From NCBI GenBank assembly GCA_001871755.1, contig MNXL01000323.1, positions 1 through 11,224 on the forward strand: DNA of 11,224 nt, given 5' to 3'. Of the stretch, positions 1-6,643 are shown piece by piece. This DNA is from Anaerolineae bacterium CG2_30_64_16. GTDB taxonomy: Bacteria; Chloroflexota; Anaerolineae; CG2-30-64-16. Both the position numbers and the translations under genes were made by a program. The notes under the pieces are model-generated. The model saw only the letters and a list, made by a program, of their open reading frames with translations. It was not told the origin of the DNA and searched no databases. Numbering within the stretch: position 1 is the stretch's first letter; the number at the start of each line of letters is the position of its first letter.

Positions 1-1
1 C

Positions 2-1108
2 ATCAGCGGGCTGACTACCCCCACCCCGGCAGTGGGACCGCCCCCGCCGACCATGGCGCCGCCTAAAGCCTTCCGGGCCGAGTATCTGGAAGTAGCCGAT
101 GTGCGCTTCGTGGACTTCTACGCTCACTTCGAGTTCGTGGGCTGGTCCCCGGACGGCACTCACATCCTGGTAGAGCCTCATGACCCCGAACACTGGAAAC
201 TGCACCAGCGCGTTCCAGGCATGAACTCGTTACTGCTCGGCCTGTGGACGATGAAGGCCGATGGGACGGAGCGGCGGCAAGTCGCTGAGTGGGCTACTGA
301 TTCTGTCACCTGGTCGCCGGACGAAAAGTACATCGCCTACTCCGTGCCAGCCAAGGAGGAAGGGACCGAGGGCGAGGTCTACGTGGCCGACGTTGAGACA
401 CTCAAGTCGTGGAAAGTGGCCGACAGTGACTTCACCCCCAGTCTTGATATATATTGGTTGCCGAATGGCGAGTTGACCTTCCTGAAGGATGGCCACATCT
501 TCGCCGTGCAGGCCGATGGGAAAAGTATACGTCAACTAAATGACATCTACATTGCTCCAAATACCCCAAAGCAACTTGCGCCAGGGTTGTACAAGATTTC
601 TCCTGATGGGCAGAGAATCGCCTGGACTCCTGGTGGAAAGCGCGAGTTGTGGATCAGCGACTTGGCTGGCCTTCACGCAAAGCTGATTACTGACAAATGC
701 TATGCGCCTACGCGGACGACCTGGTCACCGGATGGCAAGTACCTAGCCTTCAGCGCTGATGGTCGCTACGGGCCTGTCAGCAGTGACTTATGGGTTGCTG
801 ATGCCGATGGCTCACACCCACATCCCGTTGCCACGGCTGAGCGAGAATGGGACTTCCTGGCACAGCCTGCCTGGTCGCCGGATGGACAAGTCATTGCGTT
901 TGCCCGTGGAGCGGGCTCGATGGATCTCTCGCTGTGGGTGGTCAACCGGGACGGGACCGCCTTGCGTCGATTAGGGGGCAAGGAGTTAGGCGTCGTGTCA
1001 ACCCCCTGGTGGTCGCCGACCGGCACGCAGGTTGCCTACGACCGCCAGCGCTGGGAGCCATCGGGCCTCCCCAACGCCGCTATCATCACCCTGAAACAGG
1101 AGCCGTAA
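2..1108 (+). CDS. TolB-like (PD40/WD40-like) beta-propeller protein, 5'-partial
   Basis: The open frame runs in from the left edge, so the true start lies outside the window. The first visible residues are a Thr/Pro-rich stretch (TPTPAVGPPPPT), typical of the linker that follows a lipoprotein or signal-peptide region, so the GTG at 32 is unlikely to be the start. The body has repeated blades with the PD40 signature: GWSPDGTHILVEP, TWSPDEKYIAYSV, KISPDGQRIAWTP, TWSPDGKYLAFSADG, AWSPDGQVIAFARG and WWSPTGTQVAYD, giving about six blades as in TolB-type propellers. Each blade also has an 'LWVADADGS' or 'LWTMKADGT' type strand. Such propellers usually bind protein partners or ligands in the envelope; no catalytic residues are evident and the exact role is unknown. 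The next gene starts 21 nt downstream on the same strand, so the two are probably co-transcribed. Family call is firm, function is not. Confidence 0.85.
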   Translation: MSGLTTPTPAVGPPPPTMAPPKAFRAEYLEVADVRFVDFYAHFEFVGWSPDGTHILVEPHDPEHWKLHQRVPGMNSLLLGLWTMKADGTERRQVAEWATDSVTWSPDEKYIAYSVPAKEEGTEGEVYVADVETLKSWKVADSDFTPSLDIYWLPNGELTFLKDGHIFAVQADGKSIRQLNDIYIAPNTPKQLAPGLYKISPDGQRIAWTPGGKRELWISDLAGLHAKLITDKCYAPTRTTWSPDGKYLAFSADGRYGPVSSDLWVADADGSHPHPVATAEREWDFLAQPAWSPDGQVIAFARGAGSMDLSLWVVNRDGTALRRLGGKELGVVSTPWWSPTGTQVAYDRQRWEPSGLPNAAIITLKQEP

Positions 1109-1129
1109 TATATCGGGGAGGAATTGCAC

Positions 1130-2380
1130 ATGAAAGCTACGCCCAGGATAATTCGCCTATCCTTCATTATTGCGATTCTGCTTGCTGGGATAGGGATTCA
1201 ACGATCTATTCAGACCCCTGTCCACGCCAGCGATCCGCACTCCCCCAATGAGCACCCGTTCTATCAAGGCGGCTCTGAATGGGTCTACGTTTGTGGCACG
1301 GATTGTACTAACCGTGCCCTGGATGTCCTTGTTGGCTATGATTTTGACACAACCGACCATACCGCCTACGCACCCCAGGTGCTGGCCAACGAGTGGCACT
1401 GGCTATCGCAGGCTCAGGCCCTGTGGGCCGGCGCAGTAGCCATCCACACCTTCGCCTGGAGAGATATAGGTGGTTGCGGCGCCATCCAAGATTGGCACGC
1501 ACTCTATCCCGGTGGGCCAGAATACCGTGTTGAAAACAGTTGGTCGCAACGCTACTGGCTTGATCCCTACGAACAGACGGGCCAGAATGCCATTTCCAGC
1601 GCCCATCGTGACGCAGTTGACGACACCCTCCTTGTGAGAGTCCTTCGTTCCGACTGGGACTACGCCTGTGCCAAATACTTCGCCAACTGCGGCAACCCCA
1701 CCGCCAACAGCTCCCTGGAACCCGCCACCCTGATTTCTATCCCCGACCCGGTGGACAGCAACAACGCCATCGGCACTCACCAGCCAGGCATGTCCCAGAA
1801 TGCCACCCACGCCTGGGAACTGACCGGCTACCCCGGCGCCGCACCCTGGGACTACCGCCAGATGCTCACCCACTACTACGCTCACATTCGGCTCTCCGGC
1901 GCAGACCCTGACTATCGCTGGGTCTGGCTGGATGTGACGCCCGACATCCGCTTCCATGGCACTTACAGCGAGGACTACTACGGTCCTCTGGCCCACACGC
2001 CCACTACCATGCTGACCGGGATAGTGTACGATGTGCAAATGCACGTCCAGAACACAGGCAATGCAACCTGGAATCACGGCGGCAGCAACCCTGTGCGTTT
2101 ATCGTACCACTGGTACGATAGCAGCGGCCAGAACGTCGTCACCTGGGACGGGCTGCGCACCGACCTGGGCCAGGACATGGGGCCAACAGATGACGTGTCG
2201 TTGAACGCTAAAGTCCTGGCCCCTCTCCAGCCGGGCGCCTACGTCCTGAAGTGGGACATGGTCAAGGAAGGGGCGACCTGGTTCAGCCAACAGCAAAGCT
2301 GGCCTACCCAAAGCGTCGCCGTGCCCGTCGTGGCAGCGCCTGGCCGAGCCTACTTGCCGCTCGCGAACAAGGGCTATTGA
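1130..2380 (+). CDS. Secreted protein: SpoIID/LytB-like domain, NBR1-type Ig-like domain and YLPL C-terminal tail
   Basis: Protein of 416 aa. ATG at 1130 is preferred over the in-frame TTG at 1124 because GGGGAGGAA at 1115-1123 lies 6 nt before it. Residues 1-33 are a classic signal peptide (basic start, hydrophobic core, VHA/S cleavage). Residues about 80-255 resemble a divergent SpoIID/LytB domain: VLANEWHW followed by AVAIHTFAW (compare the E...ALKAQAVAARTYA motif), FANCGNPT (compare SASCGG.T), HQPGMSQNATHAW (compare HGVGMSQWGA) and YRQMLTHYYAHIRL (compare ILKHYY.G..L). In SpoIID this fold cleaves peptidoglycan glycan strands; Glu88 of the NEW motif is the candidate acid. Residues about 295-398 look like an NBR1-type Ig-like domain (VQNTGNATW, LQPGAYVLKWDMV). 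Residues 406-416 end RAYLPLANKGY, a tail seen on many exported Chloroflexota proteins and possibly a sorting or anchoring signal. Domain assignments are from motif recognition by eye. Confidence 0.72.
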   Translation: MKATPRIIRLSFIIAILLAGIGIQRSIQTPVHASDPHSPNEHPFYQGGSEWVYVCGTDCTNRALDVLVGYDFDTTDHTAYAPQVLANEWHWLSQAQALWAGAVAIHTFAWRDIGGCGAIQDWHALYPGGPEYRVENSWSQRYWLDPYEQTGQNAISSAHRDAVDDTLLVRVLRSDWDYACAKYFANCGNPTANSSLEPATLISIPDPVDSNNAIGTHQPGMSQNATHAWELTGYPGAAPWDYRQMLTHYYAHIRLSGADPDYRWVWLDVTPDIRFHGTYSEDYYGPLAHTPTTMLTGIVYDVQMHVQNTGNATWNHGGSNPVRLSYHWYDSSGQNVVTWDGLRTDLGQDMGPTDDVSLNAKVLAPLQPGAYVLKWDMVKEGATWFSQQQSWPTQSVAVPVVAAPGRAYLPLANKGY

Positions 2381-2508
2381 GCAACGAAGCGCGCATGAAC
2401 CACCCCAGCACCCTGGGCGGCAACTGGCAGTGGCGCTACACGCCCGCCATGCTCACCGACGCGCTGGACGCGCGGCTGCGGGAGCTGACGGTGATTTACG
2501 ATAGGTAG
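2371..2508 (+). pseudogene. malQ: 3' remnant of malQ (4-alpha-glucanotransferase)
   Basis: In frame 1 the stretch encodes about 45 residues ending at TAG 2506-2508: NEARMNHPSTLGGNWQW, then RYTP.ML, then ARLRELTVIYDR. This matches the C-terminus of MalQ/amylomaltase, which typically reads G..EARMN.PG...GNW.WR, then L.P....RLR.L. Nothing upstream in any frame encodes the rest of the enzyme; the preceding DNA encodes the secreted protein, whose stop (2378-2380) overlaps the beginning of the remnant in another frame. The fragment has no start codon with a ribosome binding site and lacks the catalytic GH77 barrel, so it is a dead 3' end. The break lies at about 2371-2386. It could be a genomic deletion, an insertion or an assembly junction. 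Confidence 0.75.
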
Positions 2509-2545
2509 GCGGACAGGGTGACCTGGTGGATTGGGAAAGCGGGAG

Positions 2546-2582
2546 GCGCTGAGCCTGGCAAGCCAGTGCTTCTTCGCAGCGC
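2546..2582. terminator. Candidate hairpin between convergent malQ remnant and queA
   Basis: Nested inverted repeats: GCGCTG 2546-2551 pairs with CAGCGC 2577-2582, and CTGGC 2555-2559 pairs with GCCAG 2562-2566. It sits between convergent reading frames, where a bidirectional terminator would be expected, but there is no T-run on either side, so termination is only a possibility. The rest of 2509-2598 shows nothing recognisable. Confidence 0.25.
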
Positions 2583-2598
2583 GTCACAGATCTTCTCG

Positions 2599-3768
2599 CT
2601 ACAAAATCAGCATCGCGTCCCCAAAGCTATAGAACCGATACCGCTCCCGGATTGCCGCCGCGTAGGCCCGGTCGACCAAATCCTTCCCCGCAAACGCGCT
2701 GACCAGCATCAGCAGGGTTGACCGGGGCAGGTGGAAGTTGGTGATCATGGCGTCCACCGCGCGGAAGCGATGTCCCGGCCGGATGAAGAGATCGGTCTCG
2801 CCGGTGAACGCGGCCACGGTCTGCCAGCCGCAGATGGCGCCTTCTGGGATGGCGTCGCACGGCTGAAAGCCCAGCGCGAGCCTGGCCGCGCTCTCCAACG
2901 TGCGCACCACGGTGGTGCCCACCGCGATGATCCGGCCGCCGGCCAGCCGGGTCTCGTTGACCGCACGGGCCGTCTCCGCGCTCAACTGCGCCCACTCCCG
3001 ATGGATCTGGTGTTGCTCGATCTCCTCGGCCTGGACGGGGCGGAAGGTGTCCAGCCCGATGTGAAGGGTGACAAAGGCCAGGTTGACCCCGCGCTCGCGC
3101 AGCGCGATCAACATCTCGGGCGTGAAGTGCAGCCCGGCCGTCGAGGATGCCACCGAGCCCTCGAGTCGGCTGTAGACGGTCTGGTAGCGCTCGGGGTCGT
3201 CCAGGGCCGCGTGGATGTAGGGCGGGAGCGGCACCTCGCCCACGTCCCAGAGCCACTGCGCCACCGGTGGGTCGAACGCCACCACGCGGCCGCCCGCGCC
3301 GGTCTCGGCCAGGATGGTGGCGGTGATCTCAGACCTGACAGGTCTTGGAGACCTGTCAGGTCTTGCCGGCTGCTCAGGGCTGACGCGCACCTGCACACCG
3401 GGGCGCAGCCCTTTGCCGCGCACCAGGCATTCCCAGGCATCAGACCCGAAGGGTTTTTGTGGAGCATCTCCAGAGTCAGGGAAAATCGCGCAAAAACCCT
3501 TCGGGTCTGGCGCTGGCTTCAACAAGAAGATCTCCACCGCGCCGCCCGTCGGCTTGACGCCGTGCAGCCGCGCCGGGATCACCCGGCTGTCGTTGCCCAC
3601 GAGCAGGTCGTCGGGGCGCAGGTATTCGGGCAGGTCGCTGAAGCGCCGGTGCGCCAGCTCGCCCGTGCGCCGGTCCACTACCAGCAGCCGGGAGGCATCG
3701 CGCGGCTCGACCGGGGTCTGGGCGATCAGCTCCGGCGGCAGGACGTAGTCGAACTCACTGGTTTTCAT
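2599..3768 (-). CDS. queA: S-adenosylmethionine:tRNA ribosyltransferase-isomerase (queuosine synthesis)
   Basis: QueA transfers the ribosyl moiety of SAM to preQ1 in tRNA to form epoxyqueuosine, a wobble-base modification of GUN-anticodon tRNAs. The 389-residue protein starts MKTSEFDYVLPPELIAQTP and contains SRLLVVDR, HRRFSDLPEYL, LLVGNDSRVIPARL, GLHFTPEMLIAL, VTLHIGLDTFRPV and ITNFHLPRSTLLMLVSAFAG, all diagnostic of the family. The ATG overlaps the end of ruvB by 14 bp and has no Shine-Dalgarno motif, so translation is probably coupled to ruvB. An in-frame open stretch runs upstream to 3906, but the conserved N-terminus fixes the start at 3768. The protein is longer than usual QueA (about 340-356 aa). 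Two palindromic repeats inside the gene supply 23 codons (about residues 87-110) and 11 codons (136-146); removing them leaves 355. All family motifs are outside the inserts, so the enzyme may still be active. Confidence 0.95.
   Translation of the reverse strand: MKTSEFDYVLPPELIAQTPVEPRDASRLLVVDRRTGELAHRRFSDLPEYLRPDDLLVGNDSRVIPARLHGVKPTGGAVEIFLLKPAPDPKGFCAIFPDSGDAPQKPFGSDAWECLVRGKGLRPGVQVRVSPEQPARPDRSPRPVRSEITATILAETGAGGRVVAFDPPVAQWLWDVGEVPLPPYIHAALDDPERYQTVYSRLEGSVASSTAGLHFTPEMLIALRERGVNLAFVTLHIGLDTFRPVQAEEIEQHQIHREWAQLSAETARAVNETRLAGGRIIAVGTTVVRTLESAARLALGFQPCDAIPEGAICGWQTVAAFTGETDLFIRPGHRFRAVDAMITNFHLPRSTLLMLVSAFAGKDLVDRAYAAAIRERYRFYSFGDAMLIL
3331..3363. repeat. 33-bp double palindrome inserted in frame in queA
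   Basis: Arms AGACCTGACAGGTCT (3331-3345) and AGACCTGTCAGGTCT (3349-3363) are perfect reverse complements separated by TGG, and each arm is itself an odd palindrome around its central base. The unit is exactly 33 bp and occupies codons 136-146 of queA, encoding RPDRSPRPVRS, an Arg/Pro-rich segment with no counterpart in ordinary QueA. The same core (AGACCTGACAGGT and its complement) forms the ends of the repeat at 7518-7615. No target duplication is visible. Confidence 0.85.
3441..3509. repeat. 69-bp inverted-repeat element inserted in frame in queA
   Basis: CAGACCCGAAGGGTTTTTG at 3441-3459 and its perfect 19-bp reverse complement at 3491-3509 enclose a 31-bp centre. The length of 69 bp is 23 codons, keeping the queA frame open; it encodes about residues 87-110 between the conserved EIFLLKPA and AWECLV segments. 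The start AGACCYG is shared with the 33-bp element, so the two may be related families. No target duplication is visible. Confidence 0.85.
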
Positions 3769-6331
3769 CGTTGTTGAACAAGGCGGGCTGCTCGATGCGC
3801 TCCGGATAGGGCTCGCCCAGATGCTCGTACGCGCGGCGGGTGGCCACCCGGCCACGCGGGGTCCGATCCAGGAAGCCCAGTTGCAGCAGATACGGCTCGA
3901 CGACATCCATGATGGTGTCCGGCTCCTCGGCCAGCGCGGCCGAGAGGGTCTCCAACCCGACCGGCCCGCCGGCGAAGTCGCGGATCAGCCGGCCGAGCAC
4001 CTGGCGATCCAACGTGTCGAGCCCCAACGCGTCCACCTCCAACAGCGCCAGCGCGTCCCGCGCCACCGCGGCCGTGATGGCGCCGTCCGCCTTGACCTGG
4101 GCGTAGTCCCGCACGCGGCGCAACAGGCGCAACCCCACCCGCGGCGTCCCGCGCCCCCGGCGGGCGATCTCGGCCACGCCGTCCGGGGTTGCCGGCACGT
4201 GCAGCAAGTTGGCGGCCCGCTGCACGATCTGCTCCATCGCTTCCGGTTCGTAGAAGTCAAACCGGTAGACCGCGCCGAACCGGGAGCGCAGCGGCGCGGT
4301 CATCAGCGCCAGCCGGGTTGTCGCGCCGATTAAGGTGAAGCGTGGCAACTTCAGGCGGATGTTGCGCGCGCTGGGCCCTTTGCCGACCACGATGTCGAGC
4401 GCGAAATCCTCCATGGCCGGGTAGAGCACCTCTTCCACCGCGCGGCCCAGACGATGGACCTCGTCGATGAACAGGACGTCACCCTGGCGCAGGTTGGTCA
4501 GGATCGCGGCCAGGTCGCCGGCGCGCTCGATCGCCGGCCCCGCGCTGATCTTCAAGCCTGCGGCCATCTCGTTGCTGATGACGTGGGCGAGCGTCGTGTT
4601 ATGGTTGAAAAATCCGTTTGCAACAAAGCTGTGACTGCCAGGTACACAGAAGTCGAACACCTCTGCCTGGCCTGGCTCGAGGGCCGCAACTCGATCCCAG
4701 TAGTAACGTGTGTCACATAACGCCGCCACTGTCACGGCAGCCGGGAGAGTGCGCGTCGAATCGGGCAGAAGGTTGAGGTACGTCTCGATCTGCGACCGTG
4801 ACAGCAAGCGATCGCCTCGCTTCACATGATCGAACCGCTTGTGAAGCGCTCGTGGGTGCGGACGGGAGGCATCGAACAGACGCCTGAGAGCAACGTGTGC
4901 GCACGGAATGAGATCACTGCGACTCGCGCCACGACGAAGATCCTCCAGCCCGGCCAGGCGATCCTGCTTGCGCGATAGCCGGAAGCCCACGCGCTCGCGG
5001 AACACAACGGCGTCTCGATCGCCGATGAACAACTGCCAGTATGTCTCTCCGCGCACGATCCTGCTGGTGCGATGTGCGATGATTCCAAGATTCGCGAGGA
5101 GAATTTGCACCTGGCGCGCCATCAGCCCGGACTTGGAAGACCAGTCCACGTAACCTTCCTGGCGCCAGGCATGGCCGTCGGCGTCGAAGAGGCCCTGCAA
5201 GAACGCCCTGACGACATCTTCTGGGCTGGCTAATACGGACGCCGGCACTGCCTTTTCGCCTGCCAGCACAGGCCGCACTCCGAGGTGAACCATCAAGTGA
5301 CCAAAGTTCTGGCTGAAACGGAGCAACGGCGTCTTCTCGCCGTATTGACGCACCTGCGGTGTCCAGCCGAACTTCTCACAGCAGATGCGCACGATTTCGG
5401 ACTGAACTTCCGGGTCACTCGTGGTGATCGTAAAGGCCGGCGTGTTGGTCCCTCGCTCGAAATGACCATCACCGATCAGCAATCCCATCAAGTACCCGAG
5501 ATCGGCGTCCAGCACCTCCGGAACCTGCCATTTGCTGGACAGAACCGGCAGGTCAGGCAATTCCAGGTCTCGGCGGCTCCGCACTTTCCGGCCGTCAGAT
5601 AGCGGCAGACCCAGTCGGCGCGCCGCGACCAGAGGCGTGGGATTATGTCTGATCGCCGTGCCATACGCCTCTGCGAGTTCACCGGTTGTAGGGTACCGCT
5701 CCAAGACCGGCACGAGGGCCTTGTATCCAGCCAGCACTCGCTCGTCGGCCACAGCTTGTCGGCTCGCGTTGTCCAGATAAGTTGGCTGGAAGTCGATCGT
5801 CTGCCGTTTGCCCCATAGCCGGGTCCCGCACGCAATCGCCACGAAATCGCTGTCCCTCAGCTCGCCAAGCGGTCTCCAGCGTGGGCCGTCGGGAGTGGCT
5901 ACCAAGACGGGATGATTGGACGTACCTTCTAGCTCGAAACCGGACTGGGTGCGCAACTGGATCGTAGGCGCCTGTCCATCGGCGTAAACGTGAGAGGTGA
6001 GTTCCGGCCCGTTATGCCCGTAGACGCGAATTTCGAGCGGCGCGTAGACACCGGGCCTCAAATCAGGCGGCAGCAAAGCGCGCAACTCCCGCACCCCCTG
6101 GTCTGTCAAGACAAGGCTACTGCCAGTGATGCACTTCCCCAAGCCCGGAGGGCCATAGAGCAGCACATGATCGAGCGCCTCGCCCCGGCTGAGCGCGGCC
6201 TGGATCAGGATCGTGAGGTTGTCGCGCAATCGATCCTGCCCGACCATCTCGGCCAGCGAGCGCGGCCGCAGCGCGGCGTCTACGATCACCTCTTCCGGGC
6301 GGGTGTACGGCGAGATCGTGCGTTCAGCCAT
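3755..6331 (-). CDS. ruvB: Holliday junction branch migration helicase RuvB with an in-frame intein
   Basis: RuvB is the AAA+ motor that drives branch migration of Holliday junctions with RuvA. The precursor is 858 aa: N-extein 1-66, intein 67-578, C-extein 579-858. Spliced RuvB would be 346 aa, the normal family size. The start is ATG 6331, preceded on the minus strand by AAAGGTG; an in-frame GTG two codons earlier is less likely. Extein landmarks are LRPRSLAEMVGQDRLRDNL, Walker A GPPGLGK (split immediately after Lys) followed by TTLAHVI, Walker B LFIDEVHRLG, sensor 1 GATTR, arginine finger region LRSRFG, sensor 2 RGTPRVGLRLLRRVRDYA, and the C-terminal winged helix (GPVGLETLSAAL, GFLDRTPRGRVAT). 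The gene is inactive unless the intein is excised, since it interrupts the ATP-binding loop. It overlaps queA by 14 bp, forming the common ruvB-queA arrangement; ruvA and ruvC are not in the window. Confidence 0.97.
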   Translation of the reverse strand: MAERTISPYTRPEEVIVDAALRPRSLAEMVGQDRLRDNLTILIQAALSRGEALDHVLLYGPPGLGKCITGSSLVLTDQGVRELRALLPPDLRPGVYAPLEIRVYGHNGPELTSHVYADGQAPTIQLRTQSGFELEGTSNHPVLVATPDGPRWRPLGELRDSDFVAIACGTRLWGKRQTIDFQPTYLDNASRQAVADERVLAGYKALVPVLERYPTTGELAEAYGTAIRHNPTPLVAARRLGLPLSDGRKVRSRRDLELPDLPVLSSKWQVPEVLDADLGYLMGLLIGDGHFERGTNTPAFTITTSDPEVQSEIVRICCEKFGWTPQVRQYGEKTPLLRFSQNFGHLMVHLGVRPVLAGEKAVPASVLASPEDVVRAFLQGLFDADGHAWRQEGYVDWSSKSGLMARQVQILLANLGIIAHRTSRIVRGETYWQLFIGDRDAVVFRERVGFRLSRKQDRLAGLEDLRRGASRSDLIPCAHVALRRLFDASRPHPRALHKRFDHVKRGDRLLSRSQIETYLNLLPDSTRTLPAAVTVAALCDTRYYWDRVAALEPGQAEVFDFCVPGSHSFVANGFFNHNTTLAHVISNEMAAGLKISAGPAIERAGDLAAILTNLRQGDVLFIDEVHRLGRAVEEVLYPAMEDFALDIVVGKGPSARNIRLKLPRFTLIGATTRLALMTAPLRSRFGAVYRFDFYEPEAMEQIVQRAANLLHVPATPDGVAEIARRGRGTPRVGLRLLRRVRDYAQVKADGAITAAVARDALALLEVDALGLDTLDRQVLGRLIRDFAGGPVGLETLSAALAEEPDTIMDVVEPYLLQLGFLDRTPRGRVATRRAYEHLGEPYPERIEQPALFNNDENQ
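4598..6133 (-). mobile_element. RuvB intein (512 aa) with LAGLIDADG homing endonuclease
   Basis: The intein begins at Cys (codon 6133-6131) right after GPPGLGK and ends in His-Asn (last Asn codon 4600-4598), followed by +1 Thr. Splicing motifs are present: block A CITGSSLVLTDQG (1-13), block B GTSNHPVLVATPDG (70-83), block F VFDFCVPGSHSFVANG (492-507), and block G ending FFNHN (508-512). Endonuclease motifs are present: block C LGYLMGLLIGDG (212-223), D around GEKAVPASVL (292-301), E RAFLQGLFDADG (309-320), and H around RQVQILLANLGI (340-351). Both catalytic Asp positions (222 and 319) are retained, so it is probably active in both splicing and homing. Residues about 125-200, between the splicing and nuclease parts, contain a helix-turn-helix-like stretch. 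The ends are defined by the splice-junction residues and by the uninterrupted RuvB alignment on both sides. Confidence 0.96.
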
Positions 6332-6593
6332 AATCACCTTTCAACGACAGCGTGTCCTGACCACCGACTGGAAGTCACCGTCTGAAGCAGTTGTTACGAA
6401 ACAGGTCCGTGGTACAAGCGGGCTTGGTCAGGAGACTGCATCGTGAGCCTGTCGAACGGCGGCCCGAGCCAAGCGCTACTTCCTAACCCGGACCAGCCGG
6501 AACCAAGGCGGTGAAAGCCGATAGAGAAATCCTTGCACAGAATGCAGGCATCTCACGGGTTAGGCCTTGACAAGTACTAATACCACGCCCGGC
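6332..6593. other. ruvB leader region without recognisable genes
   Basis: This is the part of the divergent intergenic region between the ruvB start and its candidate -10. I see no convincing gene in it. It would form a leader of about 255 nt for ruvB if the promoter at 6594-6602 is used. A short GTGAGCCTGTCGAAC stretch at about 6443-6457 resembles half of a widespread extragenic repeat, but no partner arm is present. I did not see a clear LexA/SOS operator. Confidence 0.35.
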
Positions 6594-6602
6594 ATTATAC
6601 CA
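6594..6602 (-). promoter_or_regulatory. Candidate extended -10 promoter for ruvB-queA
   Basis: On the minus strand the sequence reads TGGTATAAT, a perfect extended -10 (TGn plus TATAAT). The -35 position, about 6617-6622, reads TGGCCC and is poor, which is tolerable for extended -10 promoters. Transcription would start near 6587 and run toward ruvB. The promoter diverges from the one at 6644-6672. Confidence 0.5.
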
Positions 6603-6643
6603 GAGGGCCAGCGATTGGGCCAGACATGCCCGCGCGATTTTTA

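Noticed and set aside
1403..2077. Minus-strand open frame of 224 codons opposite the secreted protein gene
   Set aside because: Low-complexity Val/Gly composition typical of an antisense shadow; the plus-strand gene has a signal peptide and ribosome binding site.
2731..3777. Long plus-strand open frame (348 codons) opposite queA
   Set aside because: It is antisense to a well-conserved enzyme, Arg/His/Gly-rich in the way of GC-rich shadow frames, and has no recognisable motif or ribosome binding site.
6443..6457. Half of a common GAGCCTGTCGAAC extragenic repeat
   Set aside because: Only one arm is visible and no palindrome or second copy occurs in the window.
6567..6600. TTGACA with ATTATAC as a plus-strand promoter
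   Set aside because: The -35 is perfect but the usable -10 lies about 20-24 bp away, too far; the same bases read on the minus strand give a perfect extended -10 instead.
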